Assembly (NCBI GenBank): GCA_023512345.1
Contig: JAILZT010000030.1
Span: forward strand, 1 to 60,830
DNA from: Paenibacillus sp.
Lineage (GTDB): Bacteria; Bacillota; Bacilli; Paenibacillales; Paenibacillaceae
Length of the DNA stretch: 60,830 bases
Reading direction: 5' to 3'
Below, piece by piece: positions 1 through 7,513 of this stretch. Position numbers and translations under genes: made by a program. The notes beneath the pieces are model-generated. The model was not told the origin of the DNA and did not search any database. It saw nothing but the letters and a program-made list of their open reading frames with translations. The stretch's first letter is position 1, and each line of letters begins with the position of its first letter.

Positions 1-44
1 TACTTGGACCGAAGGGTCCTGGGAGAGTAGGACGCCGCCAAGCA
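1..44 (+). rRNA. rrf: 5S ribosomal RNA, 3' end only
   Basis: The first bases carry the conserved 3' part of Firmicute 5S rRNA: a GGGTCC loop, the GAGAGTAGGAC segment and a terminal GCCAAGC that would close helix I. The 5' part lies outside the window. A Rho-independent terminator follows six bases later, as expected at the end of an rRNA operon. The exact mature 3' end is uncertain by one or two bases. Confidence 0.88.
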
Positions 45-49
45 CATGA

Positions 50-84
50 GACCACTGTTGATTCATTCAACAGTGGTCTTTTTG
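50..84 (+). terminator. Terminator of the upstream rRNA operon
   Basis: A perfect 11-bp stem, GACCACTGTTG paired with CAACAGTGGTC around a 7-base loop, is followed directly by a run of five T. It sits just behind the 5S rRNA end. Confidence 0.93.
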
Positions 85-272
85 TATTATAGAGTGTAAA
101 TACTACTAAAATAGGGTGACATTTTTGTTACCGACAGGTCGTAGGATACAAGTATAATAGGAATGTGCAAATATTAAGCAAAGCCTTAATACGAATGAAC
201 TACAGATAAATTCTATATTTTGAATTTTCTTGCGTCTTTAGATGCATGGTAGAGGTAAGGAGGATTTAAGGT

Positions 273-686
273 ATGAAGCGAACAAGACGGTTTTGGACGC
301 TAATCATTCTTTGTATAGCTGTTGGACTGTTAGCAGGCTGCGGGACGAAAGAACCCTCCTGGCAATCGTTTGAAGGTGCATTGAATGAGAAGGGCTTTCC
401 GGTGCCGAAGGAAGCGAATTCCCCAGATAGGACTACTACGAATGCAGCTATGGATTATGTACGCTATTCGTTGCAAGGGTTAAAGGAAGAAGATAGTATT
501 CCTGATCCTTATTTAGATGAGATCGAGGCATGGGGATGGAGTGAACAGAAGAAGGAAGAGATCGGTGCTTCCCGAGTTTTTCAAAAGGATGGACTGAACG
601 TTCATGTAACAGTACATGACGACTACTTCATAGTAATGGTACCGAAAGAAAAGAAGGCCTCTATAAAAGGGCTGGAAAGCAAATAA
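273..686 (+). CDS. Hypothetical lipoprotein
   Basis: A 137-residue exported protein of unknown function. The N-terminus MKRTRR is followed by a hydrophobic helix and the lipobox LLAGC, so Cys23 should be lipidated and the protein anchored outside the membrane. The mature part is acidic and hydrophilic, with no motif I recognise. An AAGGAGG ribosome site lies ten bases before the ATG. The gene stands alone between the rRNA operon and a hairpin shared with the converging minus-strand gene. A TATAAT at 153-158 could be its -10 box, but no good -35 is visible. Confidence 0.8.
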   Translation: MKRTRRFWTLIILCIAVGLLAGCGTKEPSWQSFEGALNEKGFPVPKEANSPDRTTTNAAMDYVRYSLQGLKEEDSIPDPYLDEIEAWGWSEQKKEEIGASRVFQKDGLNVHVTVHDDYFIVMVPKEKKASIKGLESK

Positions 687-687
687 G

Positions 688-718
688 ATAATCGCCATCC
701 CTTAGGATGGCGATTATT
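688..718. terminator. Hairpin between convergent genes, probable bidirectional terminator
   Basis: An 11-bp perfect stem, AATCGCCATCC paired with GGATGGCGATT, lies between the stops of the lipoprotein gene and the minus-strand membrane gene. Only weak T-rich flanks are present on either side. Confidence 0.7.
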
Positions 719-747
719 TGTTGATAGCTATGTAGATTATATTGAAA

Positions 748-1272
748 TTACTGAGAATAGTAGGAGGCATCAGAGGGACTAAACTTAAGCATCCCCTGCT
801 CGTGTCCGAGGTTCAAGCGAAAGAGAGTATATAATCGTGGTAGAAGCAGCCATAAGTGTGCCAAAACAAGTGATGCTGTAAAGGCAGGTGGAGCCCACAC
901 AATAAAGAGAGCTGAGATACAAAGACCAATCCAAAAATTATGCATTTGTACTCTTTTGAACAGACTGTAACTTATATATTGATCGGGCATATAACCAATC
1001 CAGGGAAGTTTAAAAGAAGGCTTCCATTTTTTTGTAATCTGATTTCCTGTAATAAGCAGTACTGAACGAGAGATTACATACTGAATCCATAAAACAACAG
1101 GCGCAGCTATAATAAAGTAGAGTAAGCTTAGCCAGGAAAGAAAGATGGTTCCGAGTACAATAAATACAAGAGGAAGGGTAATATAGATTTGCAGCACCCT
1201 AGTAGAAACATTGATTTTTTGAATGAGCTTATATTGATAAAACGTAGCTGAACCTTTTGGATTGGATTCCAT
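748..1272 (-). CDS. Hypothetical multi-pass membrane protein
   Basis: A 174-residue protein with about four hydrophobic segments (roughly residues 28-50, 52-70, 112-130 and 132-150), so an integral membrane protein. I do not recognise the family. The start is supported by an AAGGAGG ribosome site about 13 bases upstream on the minus strand. It is transcribed against its neighbours and ends at a hairpin shared with the lipoprotein gene. It has no counterpart at this position in the Bacillus subtilis order that I know of. Confidence 0.65.
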   Translation of the reverse strand: MESNPKGSATFYQYKLIQKINVSTRVLQIYITLPLVFIVLGTIFLSWLSLLYFIIAAPVVLWIQYVISRSVLLITGNQITKKWKPSFKLPWIGYMPDQYISYSLFKRVQMHNFWIGLCISALFIVWAPPAFTASLVLAHLWLLLPRLYTLFRLNLGHEQGMLKFSPSDASYYSQ

Positions 1273-1387
1273 ACAGAAAAGCTGACCTCCTTACAAGTTG
1301 TCATGTACCCTATATCGGCATTCTGAGGCTTTTTTATTAAACCAAAGCTAAAATCACCAACCGGGCAACAGCAGAATATAATTATTA

Positions 1388-1405
1388 TAGGATATCCTAG
1401 GATAT
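1388..1405. repeat. Overlapping palindromes upstream of gin
   Basis: TAGGATATCCTA (1388-1399) and ATATCCTAGGATAT (1392-1405) are perfect overlapping palindromes, so GGATAT occurs twice ten bases apart. They lie before the putative gin promoter and could be an operator. No function is established. Confidence 0.4.
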
Positions 1406-1422
1406 GAAAAAACTATGAAAGG

Positions 1423-1452
1423 GTTTAAAATGATAGAAGGTGTATCATACTG
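1423..1452 (+). promoter_or_regulatory. Candidate sigma-F/G promoter for gin
   Basis: GTTTA at 1423-1427 fits the sigma-F -35 consensus GYWTA. Fifteen bases later, TATCATACTG keeps the A, A, T and G of the -10 consensus but lacks its leading GG. Read as sigma-G, CATACTG at 1446-1452 is 18 bases from the -35 with one mismatch. In B. subtilis this gene is forespore-specific, which makes the match plausible. Confidence 0.4.
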
Positions 1453-1480
1453 TTCTTAAAAGAGTCAAGGTGGGATGGCT

Positions 1481-1666
1481 ATGGAAGAACAAAACGGGCA
1501 AGCTTGTATCATTTGCGGACAGGTAAAAGAGGAAGGTATTGTGATTGTCTCGCATTTTATTTGTGAGGATTGCGAGGCTGAGATGGTGCGCACTGAGGCG
1601 GAGGATGCTAAGTATCGCTTTTTTATCGGCCGAATGAAAAAAATTGGTCTGCAAAAGAATGCGTGA
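1481..1666 (+). CDS. csfB: Anti-sigma-G factor Gin (CsfB)
   Basis: A 61-residue zinc-binding protein that inhibits sigma-G in the forespore until engulfment is complete; in B. subtilis it is made under sigma-F. Two CxxC pairs (CIIC and CEDC) about 20 residues apart form the expected zinc site. The location just before yaaO and tmk matches B. subtilis csfB. An earlier in-frame ATG at 1475 is only one base from the AAGGTGG ribosome site. The ATG at 1481 is seven bases away, so I prefer it. Confidence 0.85.
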   Translation: MEEQNGQACIICGQVKEEGIVIVSHFICEDCEAEMVRTEAEDAKYRFFIGRMKKIGLQKNA

Positions 1667-1754
1667 TTAGAGAAGCTGCATTCCTATATTTGCAGCAATA
1701 AGAGCGAGCGGTGGAGGGAACGGTGTCACATTGGCTATGCAAGGATTGTTCTAT

Positions 1755-1798
1755 AAAACGGCTTCACCGTCCTTTCGGCGGGCGGAGCCGTTTTATTG
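1755..1798 (+). terminator. Terminator between gin and yaaO
   Basis: A long stem starts with AAAACGGCT paired with AGCCGTTTT and continues inward with CACCGTCC against GGCGGGCGG. The right arm ends in TTTT followed by an AT-rich tail. Confidence 0.8.
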
Positions 1799-1886
1799 TT
1801 TAAAAGAGTGTTTCTATTGAGGCATAGGCGTTTTCATACATTTGCGTTAAAATAGAAGATAAGCCTGCTTTGGAAGGAACAGATTA

Positions 1887-3455
1887 ATGAATTATGAACA
1901 ACGCAATACTGCGCCTTTATATGAAATGCTGGAACTATATAAAGAGAAGGGTAATACATCTTATCACGTTCCCGGACATAAAAACGGGCGAGCCTATAGC
2001 GACGCTTATGGTGCAGGCTTTCTGAGCGAGGTTATGAGGGCTGACGTTACTGAAATCACAGGGACAGATGATCTGCACCACCCAGAAGGTGTTATAAGGG
2101 ATGCACAGGAGCTGGCGGCAAATTGCTTTGGATCAGAAGAAAGCTATTTTATGGTTGGGGGAAGTACAGCTGGTAATTTGGCGCTTATTCTAACGGTCTG
2201 CTTAAAACCTGGAATGACCCTGATCCTGCAGCGGAATGTGCATAAATCTGTGATTCATGGATTAATGCTGGGTGGGGTGAACGCTGTATTTCTGGAGCCG
2301 CTGCTGGATCCTGACAGCGGAATTGCGGTTGCTCCAGCGGCAGAAACGGTGCAGGCTGCCTTGGCAGCCCACCCTGATGCCGCAGGTGTCTTGATCACCA
2401 TGCCTAATTACTATGGCATGGGCATGGATCTTGCGCCCCTAGCAGAGGCCTGCCACAGCTGCGGTGTACCGCTGCTGGTTGATGAGGCCCACGGGGCGCA
2501 TTACGGGTTGCACCCCGCGCTGCCAGCCGGGGCGCTTATGTGTGGCGCGGACGGCGTAGTGCAGTCCACGCATAAGATGCTGCCAGCGCTGACCATGGGC
2601 GCCATGCTGCATATTCAAGGGCCGCGGCTCGACCGCGCCCTGCTGCGGCAGCGGCTCGCAATGGTGCAGAGCTCCAGCCCATCATACCCCGTGATGGCTT
2701 CGCTCGATTTGGCCCGGCGGCTGGTGCACAGCCAGGGGCCGGAGGCCTTCACGGCGGGGCTGGCCGCCGTGGATACGCTGCGGCGCGGGCTGGCGGAGCT
2801 GCCGCGCTATGGGCTGCTGCAGCCGGCACCGCCGCTGCAGCACTCCGGCGGGGGCCGCGCAGCCGCCGCCAATCTAGACTCGCCACCGCAGAGCGAGGTG
2901 GCGTATGTCACGCAGGACCCTTTCAAGGTCGTCATTTATGACGCCACCGGGGTCCTGAGCGGGTTCGAGCTGCAGCGCCGGCTCGAAGAACGGGGTTGTG
3001 TGCCGGAGATGAGCGACGAACGGCACGTAGTGCTAGCTTTTAGCCTCGGTTCCCGAGAGGAAGATGCAATTCGACTGCTGGGTGCGCTGAGGGACATGGA
3101 TACTGTGGAGTCTATGGAATCCTATGTACATCATCCTAATGAAATTAATATTTCCACGTGGAACAATTACAAAAATAATATCATTTCCACGCCAATCCCC
3201 TTCTCAATGAAGCCTGTGGCTGCTGGAGATAAGGAATATATCAAGCTTGAGGATAGCGAAGGCAGAATTTCCGCAGAAATGGTGGTTCCCTATCCTCCTG
3301 GAATTCCGCTGTTATACCCTGGTGAGAGGATCACTAATGATATATGCAGCAGATTGTCAGCTTTAGCTTCTGTAGGGGCCAAGTTTCAGGCTGCGGCTGA
3401 TCCGTTATTAATGAATATAGTAGTGTACAAGATAAAGAGAGGCGGAGAGGTATAA
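1887..3455 (+). CDS. PLP-dependent Orn/Lys/Arg decarboxylase-family protein YaaO
   Basis: A 522-residue fold-type I PLP enzyme of the ornithine/lysine/arginine decarboxylase family, as encoded next to tmk in bacilli. The motif STHKM contains the likely Schiff-base lysine, Lys230. The N-terminal HVPGHK segment and the VDEAHGAH aspartate motif are also typical. The C-terminal domain (from about residue 410) carries the YPPGIPLLYPGE motif. The actual substrate is not settled by sequence. Composition is odd: codons 150-390 are very GC-rich and include a Gly/Ala-rich insertion near residues 315-330. It ends directly against tmk, suggesting translational coupling. Confidence 0.88.
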   Translation: MNYEQRNTAPLYEMLELYKEKGNTSYHVPGHKNGRAYSDAYGAGFLSEVMRADVTEITGTDDLHHPEGVIRDAQELAANCFGSEESYFMVGGSTAGNLALILTVCLKPGMTLILQRNVHKSVIHGLMLGGVNAVFLEPLLDPDSGIAVAPAAETVQAALAAHPDAAGVLITMPNYYGMGMDLAPLAEACHSCGVPLLVDEAHGAHYGLHPALPAGALMCGADGVVQSTHKMLPALTMGAMLHIQGPRLDRALLRQRLAMVQSSSPSYPVMASLDLARRLVHSQGPEAFTAGLAAVDTLRRGLAELPRYGLLQPAPPLQHSGGGRAAAANLDSPPQSEVAYVTQDPFKVVIYDATGVLSGFELQRRLEERGCVPEMSDERHVVLAFSLGSREEDAIRLLGALRDMDTVESMESYVHHPNEINISTWNNYKNNIISTPIPFSMKPVAAGDKEYIKLEDSEGRISAEMVVPYPPGIPLLYPGERITNDICSRLSALASVGAKFQAAADPLLMNIVVYKIKRGGEV

Positions 3456-4100
3456 GTGGCCCGCGAAGGATTATTTATTACTTTAGAAGGTGGCGATGGT
3501 TCCGGGAAGACTACGATAATGGGACGATTAGCTGCTTATTTTCAAAATAGATCCATGCCTTATCTAATTACCCGGGAACCTGGCGGGATAGAAATCGCAG
3601 AGAAAATACGCTCTATCATTTTAGATCCAGCCCACACAGCTATGGACGCCCGGACCGAGGCTTTGCTCTATGCTGCATCCAGAAGCCAGCACATGGCGGA
3701 ACGTGTAGAGCCTGCCTTGAAGGAAGGTTTGATTGTACTGTGTGATCGTTTTGTCGATAGCAGTCTTGTGTATCAGGGCTTTGCCAGAGGACTGGGAATA
3801 GAGGAAGTATGGAATATTAACCGCTTTGCTATAGGCAGCCGTATGCCAAATATAACATTTTATCTGGATATTGAACCAGAGATCGGCCTATCCCGAATTG
3901 CAGCTAACCGGGAGCGAGAAGTGAATCGACTGGATCTGGAGAGTGTTGCTTTCCATCAGAAAGTTAGGGAAGGCTACCAACTGGTAGCAGCAACCTATCC
4001 TGAACGCATTGTCATTTTAGATGCAAATCGTCCCCTTCATAGCATTGAACAGGATATCGTCCGTACGCTGGAAAAGAGGATTTTAAAGGGTTTTCAATAA
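3456..4100 (+). CDS. tmk: Thymidylate kinase (dTMP kinase)
   Basis: Phosphorylates dTMP to dTDP in dTTP synthesis. The P-loop GGDGSGKT is at residues 12-19, the DRFVDSSLVYQG segment binds nucleotide, and the LID region (NREREVNRLD) follows. Its 214 residues are normal for the family. The start is a GTG immediately after the yaaO stop, with GGCGGAGAGG as ribosome site. It lies in the conserved yaaO-tmk-darA order. Confidence 0.97.
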   Translation: MAREGLFITLEGGDGSGKTTIMGRLAAYFQNRSMPYLITREPGGIEIAEKIRSIILDPAHTAMDARTEALLYAASRSQHMAERVEPALKEGLIVLCDRFVDSSLVYQGFARGLGIEEVWNINRFAIGSRMPNITFYLDIEPEIGLSRIAANREREVNRLDLESVAFHQKVREGYQLVAATYPERIVILDANRPLHSIEQDIVRTLEKRILKGFQ

Positions 4101-4178
4101 GTTTTGTCTAATATATTAACAGTAGCTAGCTTCTTGTACTCTTAGGTTTCTACAATATTTTAAGGAGGGAATGCAAAG

Positions 4179-4508
4179 ATGAAATTAATCATTGCGATTA
4201 TCCAGGATAAGGACAGTAACCGTTTGTCGAGTGAGCTAGTAAAGTCTAATTTTCGTGCCACGAAGCTGGCCAGTACCGGAGGGTTTTTGCGGGCAGGTAA
4301 CACTACTTTTATGATCGGGGTAGATGACACTCAGGTTGAAGGTGTATTAAATGTTATCCGTAACAGTTGTAAGGTACGTGAGCAGCTTGTAACTCCGGTA
4401 ACTCCGATGAGTGGTACAACCGATTCCTATTTACCGCTTCCCGTAGAAGTACAGGTAGGCGGAGCAACCGTATTCGTGCTTCCTGTTGATCGTTTTGAGC
4501 ATTACTAA
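4179..4508 (+). CDS. darA: Cyclic-di-AMP receptor DarA (YaaQ, PII-like)
   Basis: A 109-residue PII-like signalling protein that binds cyclic di-AMP as a trimer (known for DarA/PstA of Firmicutes). The start MKLIIAIIQDKD, the FRATKLASTGGFLRAGNTT segment and the VFVLPVDRFEHY end are characteristic. The ribosome site AAGGAGG precedes the ATG. Its downstream partner is unknown. A c-di-AMP riboswitch also occurs in this window, before yabE. Confidence 0.95.
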   Translation: MKLIIAIIQDKDSNRLSSELVKSNFRATKLASTGGFLRAGNTTFMIGVDDTQVEGVLNVIRNSCKVREQLVTPVTPMSGTTDSYLPLPVEVQVGGATVFVLPVDRFEHY

Positions 4509-4518
4509 GCAAGAAGCA

Positions 4519-4572
4519 ACGCAGAAACGGTTGTCTTTGTCAGGTAAGCATCTGTATCGACCGTTTCTGCGT
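4519..4572. repeat. 13-bp inverted repeat between darA and yaaR
   Basis: ACGCAGAAACGGT at 4519-4531 is perfectly complementary to ACCGTTTCTGCGT at 4560-4572, with a 28-base spacer. No T-run follows, so it is not a standard terminator. It could be an RNA-processing hairpin or a partial attenuator within the operon. Confidence 0.6.
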
Positions 4573-4619
4573 GTTGCAGCCCTGAATATGCAGAAGAAAG
4601 AGTTATGGGGGAGATTCCT

Positions 4620-5063
4620 GTGAAAATTAATCCGGGCTATAGGCCCCTTAAGACGGATCTGACGAACACCGAAGGTATGAATAGGCCGGTGAAGCAGAAA
4701 AATTTCTCTGATGTATTCCAACAACAGGGAGAACAAGCAACACGTGATGAGTTAACGCGCCAAATCAAGGACATCCAGGTGCAGGGTGACCGTTTGTCTA
4801 AATCAATGACCATACGTGAATTGACCATTTATCGGATGATGATTAAGCGATTTCTGGAGGAGACGGTACGACGAGGCGTTATCCTGAAGGAAACACGGGG
4901 CTGGGACCGTCGCGGTCGCGGTAAACGATATAAGCTGCTTGAGGAAATTGATGGAGCCTTGCTTTCATTAGCGGACCATTTACTGGAAAGTGAAGAGGGC
5001 AGAATTGATTTACTAGGACGGGTTGGAGAAATTCGTGGAATGTTGATTAATCTTTCTTTTTAA
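4620..5063 (+). CDS. YaaR family protein (DUF327)
   Basis: A 147-residue, mostly helical, charged protein of the YaaR family, whose function is not established. It sits between darA and holB as in Bacillus. Translation probably begins at GTG 4620, seven bases after GGGGGAG, giving a length close to the B. subtilis protein. The upstream in-frame ATG at 4605 lies inside that ribosome site. The basic stretch around residues 100-115 (RGWDRRGRGKRYK) is notable. Confidence 0.85.
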   Translation: MKINPGYRPLKTDLTNTEGMNRPVKQKNFSDVFQQQGEQATRDELTRQIKDIQVQGDRLSKSMTIRELTIYRMMIKRFLEETVRRGVILKETRGWDRRGRGKRYKLLEEIDGALLSLADHLLESEEGRIDLLGRVGEIRGMLINLSF

Positions 5064-5080
5064 AAGTTCAGGAGGAATTT

Positions 5081-6055
5081 ATGCCTTTTCATGATATATT
5101 GGGCCAAGAGAATGCCAAGCGACTGCTTCAAAATGCTCTGCGTAAAGAAGCTGTAAGCCATGCGTATTTATTTAGTGGACCCGCTGGCAGTGGACAAATG
5201 AGGACTGCTCTTACGTTTGCCCAGGCCATTTTTTGTATGAAGTCTCAGGATGATGCTTGCGGAGAATGTCTGGAATGTCGAAAGGTAGAGCATGGCAATC
5301 ATCCGGATTTACAGCTTCTTAAACCGGATGGAGCCAGTATCAAAATTGATCAGATCCGCGATTTGCAGCGGGCCTTTTCTTACCGTTCCGGCAGTCCAAA
5401 TCCAAAAGTGTATATTATAGATGAAGCAGACAAGATGACGGTGCAAGCCGCTAACAGCCTGCTGAAATTCCTAGAAGAGCCGCCTGCTCCGGCTGTGGGG
5501 ATTTTGATCGCTGACAATAGCCGATCGTTACTACCGACTATTCAATCTCGAACTCAGCGTATTCCTTTCAGCCCCCTGCACCCGGATATTATGCTTCAGG
5601 CTCTGGCAAGTGAGGGTGTTCCAGCGCCTCTAGCTCGTTGTGCGGTATCCCTTACTTCAGGATTAGAGGGTTGTCGGGAGCTTTTGCAACAGAATTGGTT
5701 TGCAGAAATGAGAAATCTAATGTTACAATTAGCGAAGGAGTCTTTGGGCAAGGGAAGTTCCGCGGTGGCGACCGTTGGGCAGAAATTGTTCAAGACCGGG
5801 CTTGGTGAGCATTTGGACATCCTTTTCAGCATGTTCCACCTTTGGTTTAAAGATATGCTTTACTTCCTGTACCAAAAGCACGAAAGTATTGTTTTTATAG
5901 ATCAGCTAGACTTCATCTCTAGACATGCAGATCAACGCGATGCAATAGAGTGGGTAACATATATGGATTTTGCAGCTGAGAGCACGAAAAAACTGCGATC
6001 TAACGCCAACGCCCAGCTTTGTTTAGAGCAATTTTTAATTCGTCTGGAACGTTGA
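5081..6055 (+). CDS. holB: DNA polymerase III delta' subunit
   Basis: A clamp-loader subunit that helps load the sliding clamp at the replication fork. The 324-residue protein has the AAA+ fold start (HDILGQENAKRLLQNAL), a four-cysteine zinc module (Cys52, 60, 63, 66) and the SRTQ sensor region. The P-loop is degenerate: GPAGSGQM at 33-40 lacks the usual lysine and Ser/Thr, which suggests it does not hydrolyse ATP. Its place after yaaR matches B. subtilis. Confidence 0.94.
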   Translation: MPFHDILGQENAKRLLQNALRKEAVSHAYLFSGPAGSGQMRTALTFAQAIFCMKSQDDACGECLECRKVEHGNHPDLQLLKPDGASIKIDQIRDLQRAFSYRSGSPNPKVYIIDEADKMTVQAANSLLKFLEEPPAPAVGILIADNSRSLLPTIQSRTQRIPFSPLHPDIMLQALASEGVPAPLARCAVSLTSGLEGCRELLQQNWFAEMRNLMLQLAKESLGKGSSAVATVGQKLFKTGLGEHLDILFSMFHLWFKDMLYFLYQKHESIVFIDQLDFISRHADQRDAIEWVTYMDFAAESTKKLRSNANAQLCLEQFLIRLER

Positions 6056-6146
6056 TGGGAAATAAGTACATTTGTGCTTTTAGCATATATCCTCCGGATG
6101 TCGCTTCAACCAGAAATATCGGTTTAACGGATGAGGAAGGACAAGC

Positions 6147-6215
6147 ATGAATCATCGGGGAGCGGACGGCTCGGGTTCCTTTTACCGGCATACAAGGGGG
6201 TTAGTTTTTGTATAG
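6147..6215 (+). CDS. Candidate 22-residue leader ORF overlapping the ricT start
   Basis: An ATG at 6147, seven bases after AGGAAGG, opens a 22-codon frame. It ends at TAG 6213-6215, eight bases into ricT in another frame. The peptide (MNHRGADGSGSF...) resembles nothing I know. Overlap with the weak TTG start of ricT suggests translational coupling. It may also be a chance ORF. Confidence 0.35.
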   Translation: MNHRGADGSGSFYRHTRGLVFV

Positions 6216-7008
6216 CGTAGTAGGTGTCCGCTTTAAAAAAGCGGGTAAAATATATTATTTTGATCCAGTTGATTTCCCAATTGAACGGGATCAGTGCGTT
6301 ATTGTTGAAACAGCGCGCGGGATCGAATATGGTAGAGTTGTCATAGGCAAAAAAGAGGTACAGGAGTCTGATGTTGTACTTCCACTTAAGAAAGTAATGC
6401 GCATCGCTGGAGATACAGATGCACGTGTAGTTGAGGAGAACAAAGGGGCAGCAAAGGACGCTTTCACGGTCTGTTTAAATAAAATTCGTGACCATTCGCT
6501 CAAAATGAAGCTTGTGGATGTTGAATTTACGTTTGACCGCAATAAGATTATCTTTTATTTCACGGCTGAGGGCCGAGTCGATTTTCGGGAATTGGTTAAG
6601 GATTTAGCTAGTATCTTCCGTACCCGAATCGAATTGCGCCAAATAGGTGTACGTGACGAGGCCAAAATGCTTGGCGGCTTGGGTCCTTGCGGACGAGTAC
6701 TATGTTGTTCATCGTGGTTGGGTGATTTCGAACCCGTGTCGATCAAAATGGCTAAGGATCAGAACCTTTCACTTAATCCAACGAAGATCTCGGGACTTTG
6801 CGGACGACTTATGTGCTGCCTGAAATTTGAGCATGATAATTATGAAAGTGTGAAGGAAGAAATGCCTGCGGTTGGTAAGATAGTTATCACCTCACTTGGG
6901 GATGGTAAAGTAGTAGGAATCAATGCTGGAAGCCGCACAGTTCATGTACAGTTGTTTGAAGTGGGCAAAGTTAAAGAACTTCCAATGGATGATGTTGTCG
7001 TCAAGTAA
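6208..7008 (+). CDS. ricT: RicT (YaaT), PSP1-domain regulatory iron-sulfur protein
   Basis: In B. subtilis, RicT works with RicA and RicF to stimulate mRNA processing by RNase Y and affects the sporulation phosphorelay, competence and biofilm formation. The 266-residue protein carries the PSP1 domain and two cysteine clusters, CGRVLCC (161-167) and CGRLMCC (198-204), consistent with the Fe-S clusters known for the Ric complex. The start is TTG 6208, eight bases after AAGGGGG. Neighbours holB and yabA match Bacillus. Confidence 0.94.
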   Translation: MYSVVGVRFKKAGKIYYFDPVDFPIERDQCVIVETARGIEYGRVVIGKKEVQESDVVLPLKKVMRIAGDTDARVVEENKGAAKDAFTVCLNKIRDHSLKMKLVDVEFTFDRNKIIFYFTAEGRVDFRELVKDLASIFRTRIELRQIGVRDEAKMLGGLGPCGRVLCCSSWLGDFEPVSIKMAKDQNLSLNPTKISGLCGRLMCCLKFEHDNYESVKEEMPAVGKIVITSLGDGKVVGINAGSRTVHVQLFEVGKVKELPMDDVVVK

Positions 7009-7038
7009 ACCATTAAAGGTTACTTTCGGGGTGGAAAC

Positions 7039-7413
7039 TTGGAGAAAAAAAATATATTTGCACACATGCAGGATATGGAAGCTCAGATGGAGAGCATGCG
7101 AACCAATCTTAGTAATTGGAAACAGACTGTTAAAGAGTTGATGGAAGCTAATCAAAGACTCAGTCTGGAGAATGAGCAGCTGCGTAAGATTTTAAAAAGA
7201 GAAGCACCGATACCTTCTGACTCACCGTCAGCAGATTCTGCAGACCCAGCAGTGATTTTGGCTACTGGAGAAGGTACTGAAGAGGTAGTCGGGGAAGGCT
7301 ATGATAATCTAGCCCGGCTTTATCACGAAGGGTTCCATATTTGCAATGTCTACTTTGGGCATTTGCGTACGGAGGGCGATTGTCTCTTCTGTCTGTCTTT
7401 TCTCAATAAATAA
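7039..7413 (+). CDS. yabA: Replication initiation control protein YabA
   Basis: Negative regulator of chromosome replication initiation that bridges DnaA and the DnaN clamp. The 124-residue protein has an N-terminal leucine-zipper-like coiled coil (about 1-55), a variable linker, and a C-terminal zinc module with His100, Cys102, Cys115 and Cys118. Translation starts at TTG 7039 after a GGGGTGG site. It follows ricT as in B. subtilis and ends at a strong terminator. Confidence 0.93.
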   Translation: MEKKNIFAHMQDMEAQMESMRTNLSNWKQTVKELMEANQRLSLENEQLRKILKREAPIPSDSPSADSADPAVILATGEGTEEVVGEGYDNLARLYHEGFHICNVYFGHLRTEGDCLFCLSFLNK

Positions 7414-7433
7414 GGATATCCAGCCGTAGGGAG

Positions 7434-7454
7434 AACCATGCCTACGGTTTTTTT
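7434..7454 (+). terminator. Terminator after yabA
   Basis: A CCGTAGG/CCTACGG stem is followed by seven T, 20 bases after the yabA stop. Confidence 0.88.
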
Positions 7455-7513
7455 GATAAAAAACGTTTACTTGAATATGCAGGCTTAACATAACTTTTTA
7501 GGAGAATATAAGA

